A stretch of DNA of 64,000 nucleotides. Source: JAFGHJ01 sp964525555 (GTDB taxonomy: Bacteria > Hydrothermota > UBA3072). The notes under the pieces are model-generated. The model saw only the letters and a list, made by a program, of their open reading frames with translations. It had not been told where the DNA came from and searched no databases. The position numbers and the translations under genes were made by a program. The DNA lies in assembly GCA_964525555.1 (NCBI GenBank), contig CAZGHN010000006.1, positions 1 to 64,000 on the forward strand, in the 5' to 3' direction. Positions 25,677 to 34,673 of the stretch are shown piece after piece. The stretch's first letter is position 1. Every line of letters begins with the position of its first letter.

Positions 25677-27818
25677 TTATTTTATGCAGTCCTCATTTTT
25701 TAGCCTATTTTCCATATCCTTCAGAGCTTTCTTTTTGGCATCTATAGCTTTTTTGAAAGCCTTCATTTCTGATTCGGCAGCTGAGGAAACGCTGTCGTCG
25801 GTGTCACCCGATTTATAGTCATCGGCATGAGATTGTTCGTGATCATTAAGGAGAATATCGAATAAAATATCTGCCAGATAAGGGTTTCCAATTGCGTCTC
25901 GGAAAAATCGCTTCGCCAGCTCTATATTTTCCGGTAAATCATTACCGTTTTTATCGCGAAGTAAAATGGTAACCTCTTCACCTTTGTATGTATAGAAGAA
26001 ATAAATTTCACCGTTAGGTCTTGTTTTGAAAGTATAAGGTTTTGAGTTGGGCGGAGTTACTCCTTTTCTTACAGCTGAGTTAGATCTTAGTGTCTCGATA
26101 AAATCTCTCCATGCCTGTGCATCATTAAAGAGCCCAATGGATTCGGGAAATTCTTCTACGGTTTCAATAAATAATTCCTGCCATCTTATTTCTGTCTTAA
26201 GTTTATTTATAGCGTCCTGGAGTTCGGAACAGGGTACCGGACGATTAGAGTTTCCGTTCAGTTGTTTCTGGGATTCTGCCGGTGCTGAGGTGGGAGAATC
26301 CGAGCCGTTTTTATCGTCTTTGGATTTTTTACCATTTTTGTCTTTCTTACTTTTTTTCTTGTCTGGATCGCTGCCGCCTTTTTTTGAAGAGCTTGATTGT
26401 ATACTAACTGTACTGTCGTTTTCGGATTTACTATAGGCTTCCGAAAAAAGGCCGGATAGGACACTATTATCTCTGATTATTCCGGTTTCTGTTTTACAAA
26501 GAAGATACTGCCATGCTTTTTGTACAAGTAAGCAGTGTTCTGAGATCCAGGGGTTTTCATCTAATGGTTCATGTTCGCCGACTGCTTTTTTTATTCCTTT
26601 ATAAAACATTGCAATATCCGTGAGTTCAGATAAATCCCCTTTACCTTCAAAATGTTTATCCAGATCTTCTATATTTCTTCTATGTTCGATTGCCCATTTC
26701 TTGTATTCTTCTAAGTTTGAGAATCTTGATGTGTCTGTTTTTGAGTTTATTTTGCCGGAAGGTTTTCCCTGCAGCGTCCAGCCCGTATTGGGTAATTCCA
26801 GTTTTACCGAGTCTATATAATTCAAGTACGTAAAAACTTTTTTCTGGAGTTTGATATTTTTAAAAGCATATGCGTTTAAATTTCTTTCATTCCTGATATA
26901 ATTTGATATAATCGAGTCCTGATATTCTGCTTCGACTGAATTACCCCACTCGTCTTCTATTTTTGTTATACGGTTATATTTGTCTTTTTCTATGTTGAAT
27001 GTTTCCGGAACGTACATTTGCAGAAGAGTTCTTGTGTAGCCCGATGGAAAGAATCTCACGAAGTATCCTTTGGGATGCAGGGACCAGCGTCCCTGCGGGA
27101 TATCGCGTTTAATCTCGGGTTCACTTGGCTCTCCGAAAAGGACCGCTACTTTTTCAATTTCTTCGTAAGTTGCATCTTTTTTGCTTATTAGTTCTCTTAT
27201 CTTTGCTTCTGTTTTAAGAAGAGATTGTAGAGGTGATGGTAGTCCGGATAAGAATTCATTAAACGCATCGTCCGGGATAAGGCTAATTGCACCGCCGTTA
27301 ATTTCGATGATTTCCGACGGGGTCAACATTTTTATGGCGGCTTCGCGGGCCTTTGGTGAGATATCTTCGACTTTAGAACGAGCTATAATTGCCCAGATTA
27401 AAAGTTGTATATTTTTCTGTTCTATATCGGGGTGATTGACACTCTCTCTTAATATTTTTTTTATGATTTTCGCTTTGGGTCCTTTTAGCGGAGCGTATAT
27501 GTAGCCATCACCTTTTGCAGGACCGTATGTTCCTGCTCTTAGACAGTAACTCTCGCAGTGCATTTCAAAAAGACCGGGTTGCAGGATATAGGAACCAGCC
27601 GGCGTCTTTGGCAAAGCTGACATATATCCGAAGTTAGTAGGATTGAAGTCGTCAAGGAAAGGTATGTCGGTTTTAGCGTCATCTATCCCTGTTTGCAGGG
27701 TTCTTTCTTTAGCTCTCAATAAATCCCTGATGCCGGATGAAGGTAAATGGGCGCAGCCCCAAAAAGAAATTATTATTACTATAGACAACAAATATAATTT
27801 TGAAATAGTTTTATTCAT
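25677..27818 (-). CDS. Large lipoprotein with C-terminal HExxH domain, paralogue of the protein at 53571
   Basis: 713 residues from ATG 27818 (AAAGGAGAA upstream; the longer frame lacks support). The signal ends in the lipobox-like SFWGC. Residues ~40-320 are shared with the protein at 53571: PGLFEMHCESYCLRAGTYGP, GYIYAPLKGP, GRWSLHPKGYFVRFFPSGY and a single YD-repeat-like strand pair (ITKIEDEWGNSVEAEY). A Lys/Ser/Asp-rich linker follows at ~480-528. The C-terminal domain runs from C530 to C711 and carries HEQSH (660-664) and then SEMKAF about 20 residues later, a gluzincin-like HExxH...E pattern. This is a predicted exported metallopeptidase; a polymorphic-toxin role is possible. The family is unknown to me. 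Confidence 0.7.
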   Translation of the reverse strand: MNKTISKLYLLSIVIIISFWGCAHLPSSGIRDLLRAKERTLQTGIDDAKTDIPFLDDFNPTNFGYMSALPKTPAGSYILQPGLFEMHCESYCLRAGTYGPAKGDGYIYAPLKGPKAKIIKKILRESVNHPDIEQKNIQLLIWAIIARSKVEDISPKAREAAIKMLTPSEIIEINGGAISLIPDDAFNEFLSGLPSPLQSLLKTEAKIRELISKKDATYEEIEKVAVLFGEPSEPEIKRDIPQGRWSLHPKGYFVRFFPSGYTRTLLQMYVPETFNIEKDKYNRITKIEDEWGNSVEAEYQDSIISNYIRNERNLNAYAFKNIKLQKKVFTYLNYIDSVKLELPNTGWTLQGKPSGKINSKTDTSRFSNLEEYKKWAIEHRRNIEDLDKHFEGKGDLSELTDIAMFYKGIKKAVGEHEPLDENPWISEHCLLVQKAWQYLLCKTETGIIRDNSVLSGLFSEAYSKSENDSTVSIQSSSSKKGGSDPDKKKSKKDKNGKKSKDDKNGSDSPTSAPAESQKQLNGNSNRPVPCSELQDAINKLKTEIRWQELFIETVEEFPESIGLFNDAQAWRDFIETLRSNSAVRKGVTPPNSKPYTFKTRPNGEIYFFYTYKGEEVTILLRDKNGNDLPENIELAKRFFRDAIGNPYLADILFDILLNDHEQSHADDYKSGDTDDSVSSAAESEMKAFKKAIDAKKKALKDMENRLKNEDCIK

Positions 27819-27883
27819 AAATTCTCCTTTTAAATTTTTATTAACGTTTGTATAAAATGTGCTTCCAACATTCAACTTTTTAG

Positions 27884-27911
27884 ATTGTAGTGGTTTACAT
27901 GAAAAAGTCAA
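27884..27911 (-). promoter_or_regulatory. Promoter of the 25677-27818 lipoprotein gene
   Basis: Minus strand: TTGACT (27906-27911), 16-bp spacer, TACAAT (27884-27889). Confidence 0.65.
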
Positions 27912-27970
27912 GGATTGAGTAACTTGTGAAAAAAATAGCTATTAGCTTTAACCAGTGAATCAGTGTTAGA

Positions 27971-28070
27971 GATTCTTCGAATCAGTAATACAGTCTCTAG
28001 TTTCCGTTTGCTAGTCATTAGTCAAAAAGAACAACAAAAAAGTCAGTGTTAATCCGTGTCTATCCGTGGC
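27971..28070 (+). repeat. 100-bp direct repeat, left copy
   Basis: About 95% identical (five mismatches, all in one short block) to 28739-28838. It begins with GATTCTTCGAATC and ends in AATCCGTGTCTATCCGTGGC. The two copies flank the small lipoprotein gene in the same orientation. The remainder of the gap 27819-28334 has more repeat words (TTTACAATTTCCAACTTAC) and two promoters. Confidence 0.85.
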
Positions 28071-28175
28071 AATAATATTTTCAATTTACAATTTCCAACT
28101 TACAATTTACAATTAGACGCTAAGAAGTGTCGTATTTCTCTATGGTAAAAAGTGTAGGGGTTAAAAATGGGTTCC

Positions 28176-28203
28176 TTGACATATTGTAAAAGTCTTTTAT
28201 TAT
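28176..28203 (+). promoter_or_regulatory. Promoter of the small lipoprotein gene
   Basis: TTGACA (28176-28181), 16-bp spacer, TATTAT (28198-28203). The predicted leader is about 125 nt long and contains the hairpin ATCTATTCC-ATG-AATAGAT near 28264-28280; its meaning is unknown. Confidence 0.7.
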
Positions 28204-28334
28204 GTGACGGAGCTATCAAATTTAAAAGATAGTAATTTAGATCAAAGCTTATATAATCTTGCGATCTATTCCATGAATAGATACTGTAAGAGAAATACGA
28301 TATCTTAATTTAATATTTAATTAGGAGGTTAAAT

Positions 28335-28739
28335 TTGAAACGTATAATTCTTATTGGTTTATCAGCTTTACTCATGTTTGCCGGTTTAGTTGTTATTAGT
28401 TGTAAAGGTGATTCTAATGATTCTAAGGAAACGAAAACATCTGTAACGCTTGATGATTCTTTGTTTGTGGAATTATCTGTAAGGCAAAGCCTGCTGATTC
28501 AGGAATACAGCTTTAAAGCACAACAGGTGAAAAGTGACAGTGAAATGGCAGTCTTAACTAATGAGTTTAACGAAAAAACTGGAAAAATATTAAGTACACA
28601 TGGTGTATCTCCAGAACAACTTAAAAATTATTTCGACGAAATGTCAAGTGACACCCAAAAATTAAAAGAACTCCGCGAGGAAATTATAAAAAGGACGGAA
28701 GAATTAATTGTGGAGGAGAGTAAAGCTAAAAGCCAATAG
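28335..28739 (+). CDS. Small lipoprotein with a helical domain
   Basis: 134 residues from a TTG start, supported by AGGAGG 7 bp upstream. The signal ends in a lipobox (LVVISC, Cys ~23). The mature part is short, charged and predicted helical (SVRQSLLIQEYSFKAQQVKS, ELREEIIKRTEELIVEESK), possibly a coiled coil. It has its own promoter and is flanked by 100-bp direct repeats; the right copy starts at the last base of the stop codon. No family is recognised. Confidence 0.7.
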   Translation: MKRIILIGLSALLMFAGLVVISCKGDSNDSKETKTSVTLDDSLFVELSVRQSLLIQEYSFKAQQVKSDSEMAVLTNEFNEKTGKILSTHGVSPEQLKNYFDEMSSDTQKLKELREEIIKRTEELIVEESKAKSQ

Positions 28740-28838
28740 ATTCTTCGAATCAGTAATACAGTCTCTAGTCTTCAGTCGCTAGTCATTAGTCAAAAAGAAC
28801 AACAAAAAAGTCAGTGTTAATCCGTGTCTATCCGTGGC
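28739..28838 (+). repeat. 100-bp direct repeat, right copy
   Basis: Near-identical to 27971-28070. A third, partial relative (TCAGTGTTAATCCGTGTCTA) is at about 52430. Further words (CTAACTTCTAACTTCCAACT) fill the rest of the gap to 28960. Confidence 0.85.
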
Positions 28839-28960
28839 TAATTATGGGTTATGGGTGGGGTTTAAATAAACAAAAAAAATTTAGTGTATTTAGTGGTTAA
28901 AAAAAATTTTGTGGTTGGGTAGGGATTCTAACTTCTAACTTCCAACTCCTAACTTCTTTT

Positions 28961-29650
28961 TTACTTTCTTTCCCCGAATATCAGTGACCCAATTCTTACC
29001 ATATTTGCGCCTTCTTCGATAGCCACTTTGTAAGAATTACTCATACCCATCGATAAGATTTCCATTTTGGAATTGATTGTATTTACGTCTTTTAGCTTCT
29101 CGAAAATTTTTCTTGTGGCAGTGAAATATTTTCTGGCGTCTTCCGGATTGCCCTCGGCAGGTCCCATTGTCATAAGCCCTCGAATTTCTATATGTTTTAA
29201 GTCTTCCATTTTAACTAAGGCTTCTTTGATTCTCTTTATAACGGGCATAAATCCAGTCTTTGTTTTTTCTTTTCCGCTGTTTATTTCTAAAAGAACAGGG
29301 ACAAATATTTTTCCGGCGTTTTCAACCCTCTTGTCTATCTCTATGGCTTTCGTATACGAATCTACCGTTTGTATTAAATCAAAAATAAGAAGAGCTTTAT
29401 TTATTTTATTGCTTTGGAGATGGCCTATTAGGTGCCATTTTAATTTGATCGCCAGATCACCCAATTTTTCATATTTCTCGGAAGCTTCTGGATAAACATA
29501 ATTTTCTCCGATATTTTCGGCTCCGTCTTCAATCACTTCTATTATTTCATCCACGCTTCTTGTTTTTGTGGCTACTACTATTTGCACGTCATCTTTTATT
29601 GAATCGCGTATTTTTTTGTAATTGTTACTTATTTTACCCATTTGCAACAT
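28961..29650 (-). CDS. yggS: YggS/PROSC family pyridoxal phosphate homeostasis protein
   Basis: 229 residues, single TIM-barrel domain. PLP lysine in VVATKTRSVDEI near residue 30; other signatures are LKWHLIGHLQSNKINK, EINSGKEKTKTGF, IEIRGLMTMGP and LSMGMSNSYKVAIEEGANMVRIGSLIFG. The family keeps free PLP in balance and has no known reaction. It overlaps the radical SAM gene by 17 bp and ends the polX-yggS operon. Confidence 0.95.
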   Translation of the reverse strand: MLQMGKISNNYKKIRDSIKDDVQIVVATKTRSVDEIIEVIEDGAENIGENYVYPEASEKYEKLGDLAIKLKWHLIGHLQSNKINKALLIFDLIQTVDSYTKAIEIDKRVENAGKIFVPVLLEINSGKEKTKTGFMPVIKRIKEALVKMEDLKHIEIRGLMTMGPAEGNPEDARKYFTATRKIFEKLKDVNTINSKMEILSMGMSNSYKVAIEEGANMVRIGSLIFGERK

Positions 29651-30596
29651 TCCTTTTAAAATTCCGTAGGAAAAATTTGTTTTCCCTAAATTTTACCATT
29701 TTTAAATCTCCTTTTTCTAAAAGGTTTTCTACAATACTCCAATTTTTATTTGCTTTTTTTAAAATATTTTTTATGTCCTCTTCCCGCATTGGATGAACGG
29801 CAGTAATGTTAAGTATTTCTTCTTTTACGTTTTTTGACGCGGGAAATTCCTCTGCGGAGTATCCGCTTAGCAGTTCGACATTTAATTTTTTTTCCTTAAA
29901 TAAACTGTAAACGATATTTATTTTTTCTTCGTTCGGAATCTTAATTGATTTTATGGTTGTCGGTCGTGTAGGAATTGAAATATAAGCTTTAGATATTTTT
30001 AGAGTTGATATAAAATCGGCTAGTTTCACTATATGTTTTTCATCAGTATTTATATTATCGATGAGCATCGTTTCTGTATTTAAATTCCCTTTATAATTGT
30101 TGCTGAAATCGACAATTCCTTTTAGTATATCATTTAGCGATAGATCGGGTTGTGGGCAATTCACTTTTTTCCATATCTGTTCACTTATAGCATCAATTTT
30201 AATAGAAACCCAGTCGGCTTTGCTTAAATCCTTTCTGACATCCGTTTGGTTTATTAGAGAACCGTTTGTAATTACTGCAATCGGAATCCTTGTGTCTTTT
30301 AATATATCTATTTCCTTTCCTAAATTAATGTCTAATGTTGGTTCTCCGTCTGAAACAAAACTCAAAAAATCTATTCTTTCTTTTTGCTTTTTTATTTCTT
30401 CGATCTTTCTAAGAACTTCTTTTTTGATTTTTTCTATTTTATAAAACTCTCTTCTGTCTTTTGTAAGTTCTAAAGTTTTTCCGACCTGGCAATATATACA
30501 GGCGTAAGTACATGTTTTAGGAGGAATATTGTTTATTCCCAGGCTCTTACCAAGTCTTCTTGACGGTACTGGTCCAAATGGTATACTATTCTTCAT
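29634..30596 (-). CDS. Radical SAM protein (COG0731-type)
   Basis: 320 residues. The iron-sulfur motif is CTYACIYCQ (CxxxCxxC) in FGPVPSRRLGKSLGI...PPKTCTYACIYC at residues ~8-36, the hallmark of this COG. A SAM-binding GEPTLD segment lies near residue 82 (VSDGEPTLDINL). The C-terminal ~70 residues include VELLSGYSAEEFP and AVHPMREEDIKNIL, a small winged-helix-like tail. Substrate unknown. It overlaps hprK by 11 bp and yggS by 17 bp. Confidence 0.85.
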   Translation of the reverse strand: MKNSIPFGPVPSRRLGKSLGINNIPPKTCTYACIYCQVGKTLELTKDRREFYKIEKIKKEVLRKIEEIKKQKERIDFLSFVSDGEPTLDINLGKEIDILKDTRIPIAVITNGSLINQTDVRKDLSKADWVSIKIDAISEQIWKKVNCPQPDLSLNDILKGIVDFSNNYKGNLNTETMLIDNINTDEKHIVKLADFISTLKISKAYISIPTRPTTIKSIKIPNEEKINIVYSLFKEKKLNVELLSGYSAEEFPASKNVKEEILNITAVHPMREEDIKNILKKANKNWSIVENLLEKGDLKMVKFRENKFFLRNFKRNVANG

Positions 30597-31566
30597 CTTC
30601 CTCTAATCTCATGTATCTTTTTCTTTTTTTTTGAAGTTTTTTTACCAGTTCATGCTCGAATATTTCTCCAGAGTAAAATCCAACGCCTTTTCCTAAATAA
30701 TCCATGGCAACTACTTCGGCAATTGTAGCGATATTCTTTCCGGGTACCAGAGGAATGCTTATTTTTGGAATTGGAACACCTAATATTTCAACTTCTTCCG
30801 TTTCAAGCCCAGTTCTGGTGTAATCTTTGGTTTTCTCCCATTTTACCAATTCTATTTGCATTTCAACCCTTTTCTGCATTCTTATAGATTTGACTCCGAA
30901 TAGTGCTGCTACGTTCAATATCCCAACTCCTCTTATTTCAATATTGTGCATGAAGATATCCTCTTTTTCTTTTTCTTCTCCAAATAGAACGTCTCGTTTC
31001 CTTCTTACACAAACCACATCGTCAGCAACTAATCTGTGTCCTCTAGTTATTAAATCAAGAGCCAATTCACTTTTACCCATTCCGCTTTCACCGGTTATTA
31101 GGAGTCCAATCCCAAAGATGTCGACCAGATCGCCGTGTATATAAACGAAATCAGCTAGTTTTTCCTCGAGATAAAATTGAATTACTTCAGATGCTTGTGC
31201 AGAAGTCGCATCGGTTTTTATAAGAGGAATATTTAGTTCTTTACAGCCATTGATGAGAGGTTCTGGAGCTTCATAGTTACAGGTTATTACAATTGCGGGA
31301 GGTTTGAAAGAAAGAAACTTTGATATCCTTCTGCGTAGTTCGTCTTTGGATAGGGTGGATAGATATCCTATATCTCTATTTCCGATAATTTGGATTGAAT
31401 CGGAAGGAAAATCTTTGTCATAACCTGCAAGAATATATGCGGGTCTGCTAGGATATTTTTTTGTGATTTTACGGGAGATTCCTTTTTCTCCGGCAATGAG
31501 TTCTGCTTTGACATAGCCTTTTATTCCTTCAAATAAATCTTTAACGGTTAACTTAATGCTTTCCAT
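30586..31566 (-). CDS. hprK: HPr kinase/phosphorylase
   Basis: 326 residues, the normal length. The Walker A motif GESGMGKS is at residues 159-166, preceded by the catalytic-region YIHGDLVDIFGIG (H144). The HPrK signature is near IEIRGVGILNVAALFG, then VPLVPGKN-like PLVPGKNIATIAEV. HprK phosphorylates the PTS carrier HPr on serine and regulates carbon use. No PTS gene is in the window. It overlaps hpf by 14 bp and the radical SAM gene by 11 bp. Confidence 0.95.
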   Translation of the reverse strand: MESIKLTVKDLFEGIKGYVKAELIAGEKGISRKITKKYPSRPAYILAGYDKDFPSDSIQIIGNRDIGYLSTLSKDELRRRISKFLSFKPPAIVITCNYEAPEPLINGCKELNIPLIKTDATSAQASEVIQFYLEEKLADFVYIHGDLVDIFGIGLLITGESGMGKSELALDLITRGHRLVADDVVCVRRKRDVLFGEEKEKEDIFMHNIEIRGVGILNVAALFGVKSIRMQKRVEMQIELVKWEKTKDYTRTGLETEEVEILGVPIPKISIPLVPGKNIATIAEVVAMDYLGKGVGFYSGEIFEHELVKKLQKKRKRYMRLEEDEE

Positions 31567-31852
31567 GATGTTGTGTTACCTTCTCCTCAAATTTTCTAAC
31601 CTGTCGTTCTACTTTATTGAAGGCATCTGCTATTGTTTTGAAGGCATCTTTCCCTTTCGCTTTTGCGTTTATTTTTTTATGATTCATTGAGACATTGATT
31701 TCTGTATCTTTTCTATGCCCTTCTCCATCTATTATAATTTCAACATGTTTTATCCATTTAGAAAATCTGGCAAGCTTGTGCAATTTTTTTGATATATGAG
31801 CTTCGATTTCATCTGAAGAATCAAAGTGACGTGTTATTAGTTTATAATCCAT
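31553..31852 (-). CDS. Short ribosome hibernation/RaiA-type factor
   Basis: 99 residues, beta-alpha-beta2-alpha fold of the HPF/RaiA family: MDYKLITRHFDSSDEIEAHI, LHKLARFSKWIKHVEI, KDTEINVSMNHKKINAKAKG and DAFKTIADAFNKVERQVRKF. It lacks the C-terminal dimerisation domain of long HPF. It binds the 30S subunit and halts translation under stress. It shares one base with the nadB stop (31852) and overlaps hprK by 14 bp, a neighbour pair seen in many bacteria. Confidence 0.9.
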   Translation of the reverse strand: MDYKLITRHFDSSDEIEAHISKKLHKLARFSKWIKHVEIIIDGEGHRKDTEINVSMNHKKINAKAKGKDAFKTIADAFNKVERQVRKFEEKVTQHHGKH

Positions 31853-33429
31853 TATTCCTCCTTTTTTAAAAAAGTGTGTTTTTTAAATTCATCTTTTTCT
31901 TCTGGATGGTCTTTATTATAATGCAGGCCGCGAGATTCTTTTCTCTTTAGAGCTGATTTTGTTATGAGATAGGCAACGCTAACTAGTGAACGCAGCTCAA
32001 TGATATCTCTAGAAAGAAAACTGTTTTCGAACAATTCCACAATTTCTCCCAAATAGAGCTCGAATCTTCTTAGAGCTCTATTGAGCAGATGGTCTCTACG
32101 GACGATACCTACATAATCCCACATAGTTTGTTTTATTTCTTTTTTTGTGTGAGTGGCTAAAACGCTTTCTCCTATTTTAGATCTTTTTTCTTCTTTTAAT
32201 TTAAAGGTGTCTTTAATAGTATCCGAAACTTGCCAATCTTCGGCGATACTCGCTGCTCTTGATGAAAAAACTAATGCTTCAAGCAAAGAATTGCTGGCCA
32301 GTCTATTTGCTCCGTGAACACCAGTAAAAGAAACTTCTCCGGCCGCCAGAAGTCCCTTAAGGTCTGTTCTACCGTAAAGGTCGGTATGTACTCCTCCGCA
32401 CATGTAGTGAGCTGCCGGTACCACAGGAATAGGTTTTTTTGTAATGTCTATTGAATGTTTTAGACATTCTTCGTAAATATTTGGAAAACTCTTTTTTATT
32501 AGTGCAGATTCCCTGTGTGATATATCAAGAAATACATAGTCATATCCTTTTTCTTTTAATATCGAATCACATGCACGTGCTACAATATCTCTTGAAGCAA
32601 GTTCCATCCTTGAATCAAAGTCTTTCATAAATCTTTTTCCATCTAAATCGAGTAGGATACCGCCTTCGCCTCGGACAGCTTCTGAAATCAGAAATTGTCT
32701 TTCTGTAGGTGTCGGTGTCCAGAGTGTTGTCGGATGAAATTGAAAGAATTCCATATCTACGATTCTGCATCCAGCATTGTATGCCAGAGTTATTCCATCT
32801 CCGGTTGCAACTGAAGGGTTTGAGGTATGTTGGTAGACTTGTCCACTGCCGCCTGTTGCAAGAAGAGTAACTTTTGAAAGAATCCTCATTATTTCCCCCG
32901 TAGAAACATCAAGAGCTGAAACTCCAAATATGGAACCATCCTGTTCTATAAGTTCGTAAGCAATATGATGTTCGAATATTCTAATATTCGGATGGTTTTT
33001 TATTGCTGAGGTCAAGGTCTTTTCTATTTCTCTACCGGTAAAGTCTCCGGAATGAACTATTCTTCTGCTAGAATGTCCTCCTTCTCTCCATAATTCAAGC
33101 CTTGAGTTCTTATCTTTTGTGAATTCAATACCCCATGCGATCAAATCTTCAATAAGTGAGGGTCCTTCCCTAACCATTATTTCAACAGCATCTTTGATGC
33201 AGAGTCCTGCTCCGGTTTTACACGTATCATCGACGTGGGATGCAAAAGAATCTTTTTTATCTAATACGGCGGCGATACCGCCCTGAGCATAGTTTGTGTT
33301 TGTATCTGTTCTTTCCTTTTTTGTAAGGATTAAAACATTTTTGTCCTTAGGTGCTCTGAGTGCAAAATTTAAAGCAGATAAGCCGCTTCCAATTACCAGG
33401 AAATCGGTTTCTATTCTTCTTGTCTCCAT
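31852..33429 (-). CDS. nadB: L-aspartate oxidase
   Basis: 525 residues. The FAD dinucleotide fold is at FLVIGSGLSALNFALRA; the enzyme motifs TNTNYAQGGIAAVLDKKDSF, HSRR-like GGHSSRRIVHSGDFTGRE, ATGGSGQVYQHTSNP and AAHYMCGGVHTDLYGRT are all present. It oxidises aspartate to iminoaspartate in NAD synthesis; nadA and nadC are not in the window. It overlaps murA by 19 bp. Confidence 0.95.
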   Translation of the reverse strand: METRRIETDFLVIGSGLSALNFALRAPKDKNVLILTKKERTDTNTNYAQGGIAAVLDKKDSFASHVDDTCKTGAGLCIKDAVEIMVREGPSLIEDLIAWGIEFTKDKNSRLELWREGGHSSRRIVHSGDFTGREIEKTLTSAIKNHPNIRIFEHHIAYELIEQDGSIFGVSALDVSTGEIMRILSKVTLLATGGSGQVYQHTSNPSVATGDGITLAYNAGCRIVDMEFFQFHPTTLWTPTPTERQFLISEAVRGEGGILLDLDGKRFMKDFDSRMELASRDIVARACDSILKEKGYDYVFLDISHRESALIKKSFPNIYEECLKHSIDITKKPIPVVPAAHYMCGGVHTDLYGRTDLKGLLAAGEVSFTGVHGANRLASNSLLEALVFSSRAASIAEDWQVSDTIKDTFKLKEEKRSKIGESVLATHTKKEIKQTMWDYVGIVRRDHLLNRALRRFELYLGEIVELFENSFLSRDIIELRSLVSVAYLITKSALKRKESRGLHYNKDHPEEKDEFKKHTFLKKEE

Positions 33430-34673
33430 ATTTGTGCGCCTAAGTTTGTGAGTCTTCTTTCGATGTTTTCGTACCCTCTGTCTATATGATAAATTCTGCG
33501 GACCTCAGTAGTTCCTGAAGCGGATAGTCCGGCTAATACAAGCGCTGCGGAGGCCCGTAGGTCTGAAGCCATAACCTCGGCACCATATAGACAGGGTGTG
33601 CCTTTTATTACTACATAGTCGCTTTCTCTTTTTACATCTGCCCCCATCCTGGCAAGCTCTTGGATATGCATAAATCTTCCTTCAAATATTTTTTCTCTGA
33701 CAATTGATACTCCCTTAGAAAGACAAAGTAGCGCTGTAAATTGCGCTTGCATGTCTGTCGGAAAACCCGGGAAAGGAGCGGTTTCTATATCAGTGCTGCG
33801 AATATCTTTGTTCATTTTAACTCCAAATCCATCCTTCTCTACCGAGATATCAACTCCTACTTCTTTCAGTTTGTTGATAAAGGCTTCAAGATGATCCACC
33901 CGGCCTTTTCTCAGGAAAATTTCTCCTCTTGTTATTGCAGCTCCTACAGCGAACGTCCCGGCTTCAATCCTGTCGGGAATAATTTCATATTTACAACCAT
34001 GGAGTTTTTTTACGCCTCTAATTTCTATACTTCTTGTTCCATGTCCCTTTATTTTTGCACCGCATTTATTAAGAAAATTAGCAACGTCGGTCACTTCGGG
34101 TTCCATAGCTGCTCCTTCTATAACTGTTAGGCCCTTTGCAAGTGTCGCTGCTGCCATAACGTTTATAGTAGCTCCGACAGAAGGACCGTTCGGACCTTCG
34201 AGAAAAATATGGGAACCTTTTAATTTATTTCCGTAGGCATCTATATATCCATGTGTAATCGAAATATCTGCTTTTAATTTTTTTAGTCCTCTTATGTGAA
34301 GGTCTATAGGTCGGGTCCCTATTGCGCATCCGCCGGGTAATGAAACAAGTGCTCTTCCTACTCTGGCGAGCAAAGGACCCAGTACGTAATAACTTGCTCT
34401 CATTTGTTTTACGAGTTCGTAAGGCGCTTCATAGCCTACGGCGCCTTTTGTATTTACTTTTGCTTTGTTTCCGTCAAAAGTTACAGAAACTCCCAATACT
34501 TCGAGAACCTTTTTTATAGTAAAGATGTCTCTCAGTAAAGGTATATTTTCTATTTCGAATTCATCTTCACATAGTAATGTGGCTGCGAGAATAGGAAGGG
34601 CAGAATTCTTTGAGCCCTTAATTTCTACTTCACCTTTTAGGCTTTGTCCGCCTTCAATAACAAATTTATCCAT
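33411..34673 (-). CDS. murA: UDP-N-acetylglucosamine 1-carboxyvinyltransferase
   Basis: 420 residues. MurA adds enolpyruvate to UDP-GlcNAc, the first committed peptidoglycan step. The substrate segment EIKGSKNSALPILAATLL is near the start, and the catalytic cysteine is C116 in LPGGCAIGTRPIDLH, so the enzyme is the normal fosfomycin-target type. IDRGYENIERRLTNLGA ends the protein. It overlaps polX by 8 bp and nadB by 19 bp. Confidence 0.95.
   Translation of the reverse strand: MDKFVIEGGQSLKGEVEIKGSKNSALPILAATLLCEDEFEIENIPLLRDIFTIKKVLEVLGVSVTFDGNKAKVNTKGAVGYEAPYELVKQMRASYYVLGPLLARVGRALVSLPGGCAIGTRPIDLHIRGLKKLKADISITHGYIDAYGNKLKGSHIFLEGPNGPSVGATINVMAAATLAKGLTVIEGAAMEPEVTDVANFLNKCGAKIKGHGTRSIEIRGVKKLHGCKYEIIPDRIEAGTFAVGAAITRGEIFLRKGRVDHLEAFINKLKEVGVDISVEKDGFGVKMNKDIRSTDIETAPFPGFPTDMQAQFTALLCLSKGVSIVREKIFEGRFMHIQELARMGADVKRESDYVVIKGTPCLYGAEVMASDLRASAALVLAGLSASGTTEVRRIYHIDRGYENIERRLTNLGAQIWRQEE

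Noticed and set aside
28204..28334. Possible riboswitch in the 125-nt leader of the small lipoprotein gene
   Set aside because: Only one short hairpin is evident and no known core is recognised, so I did not call it.
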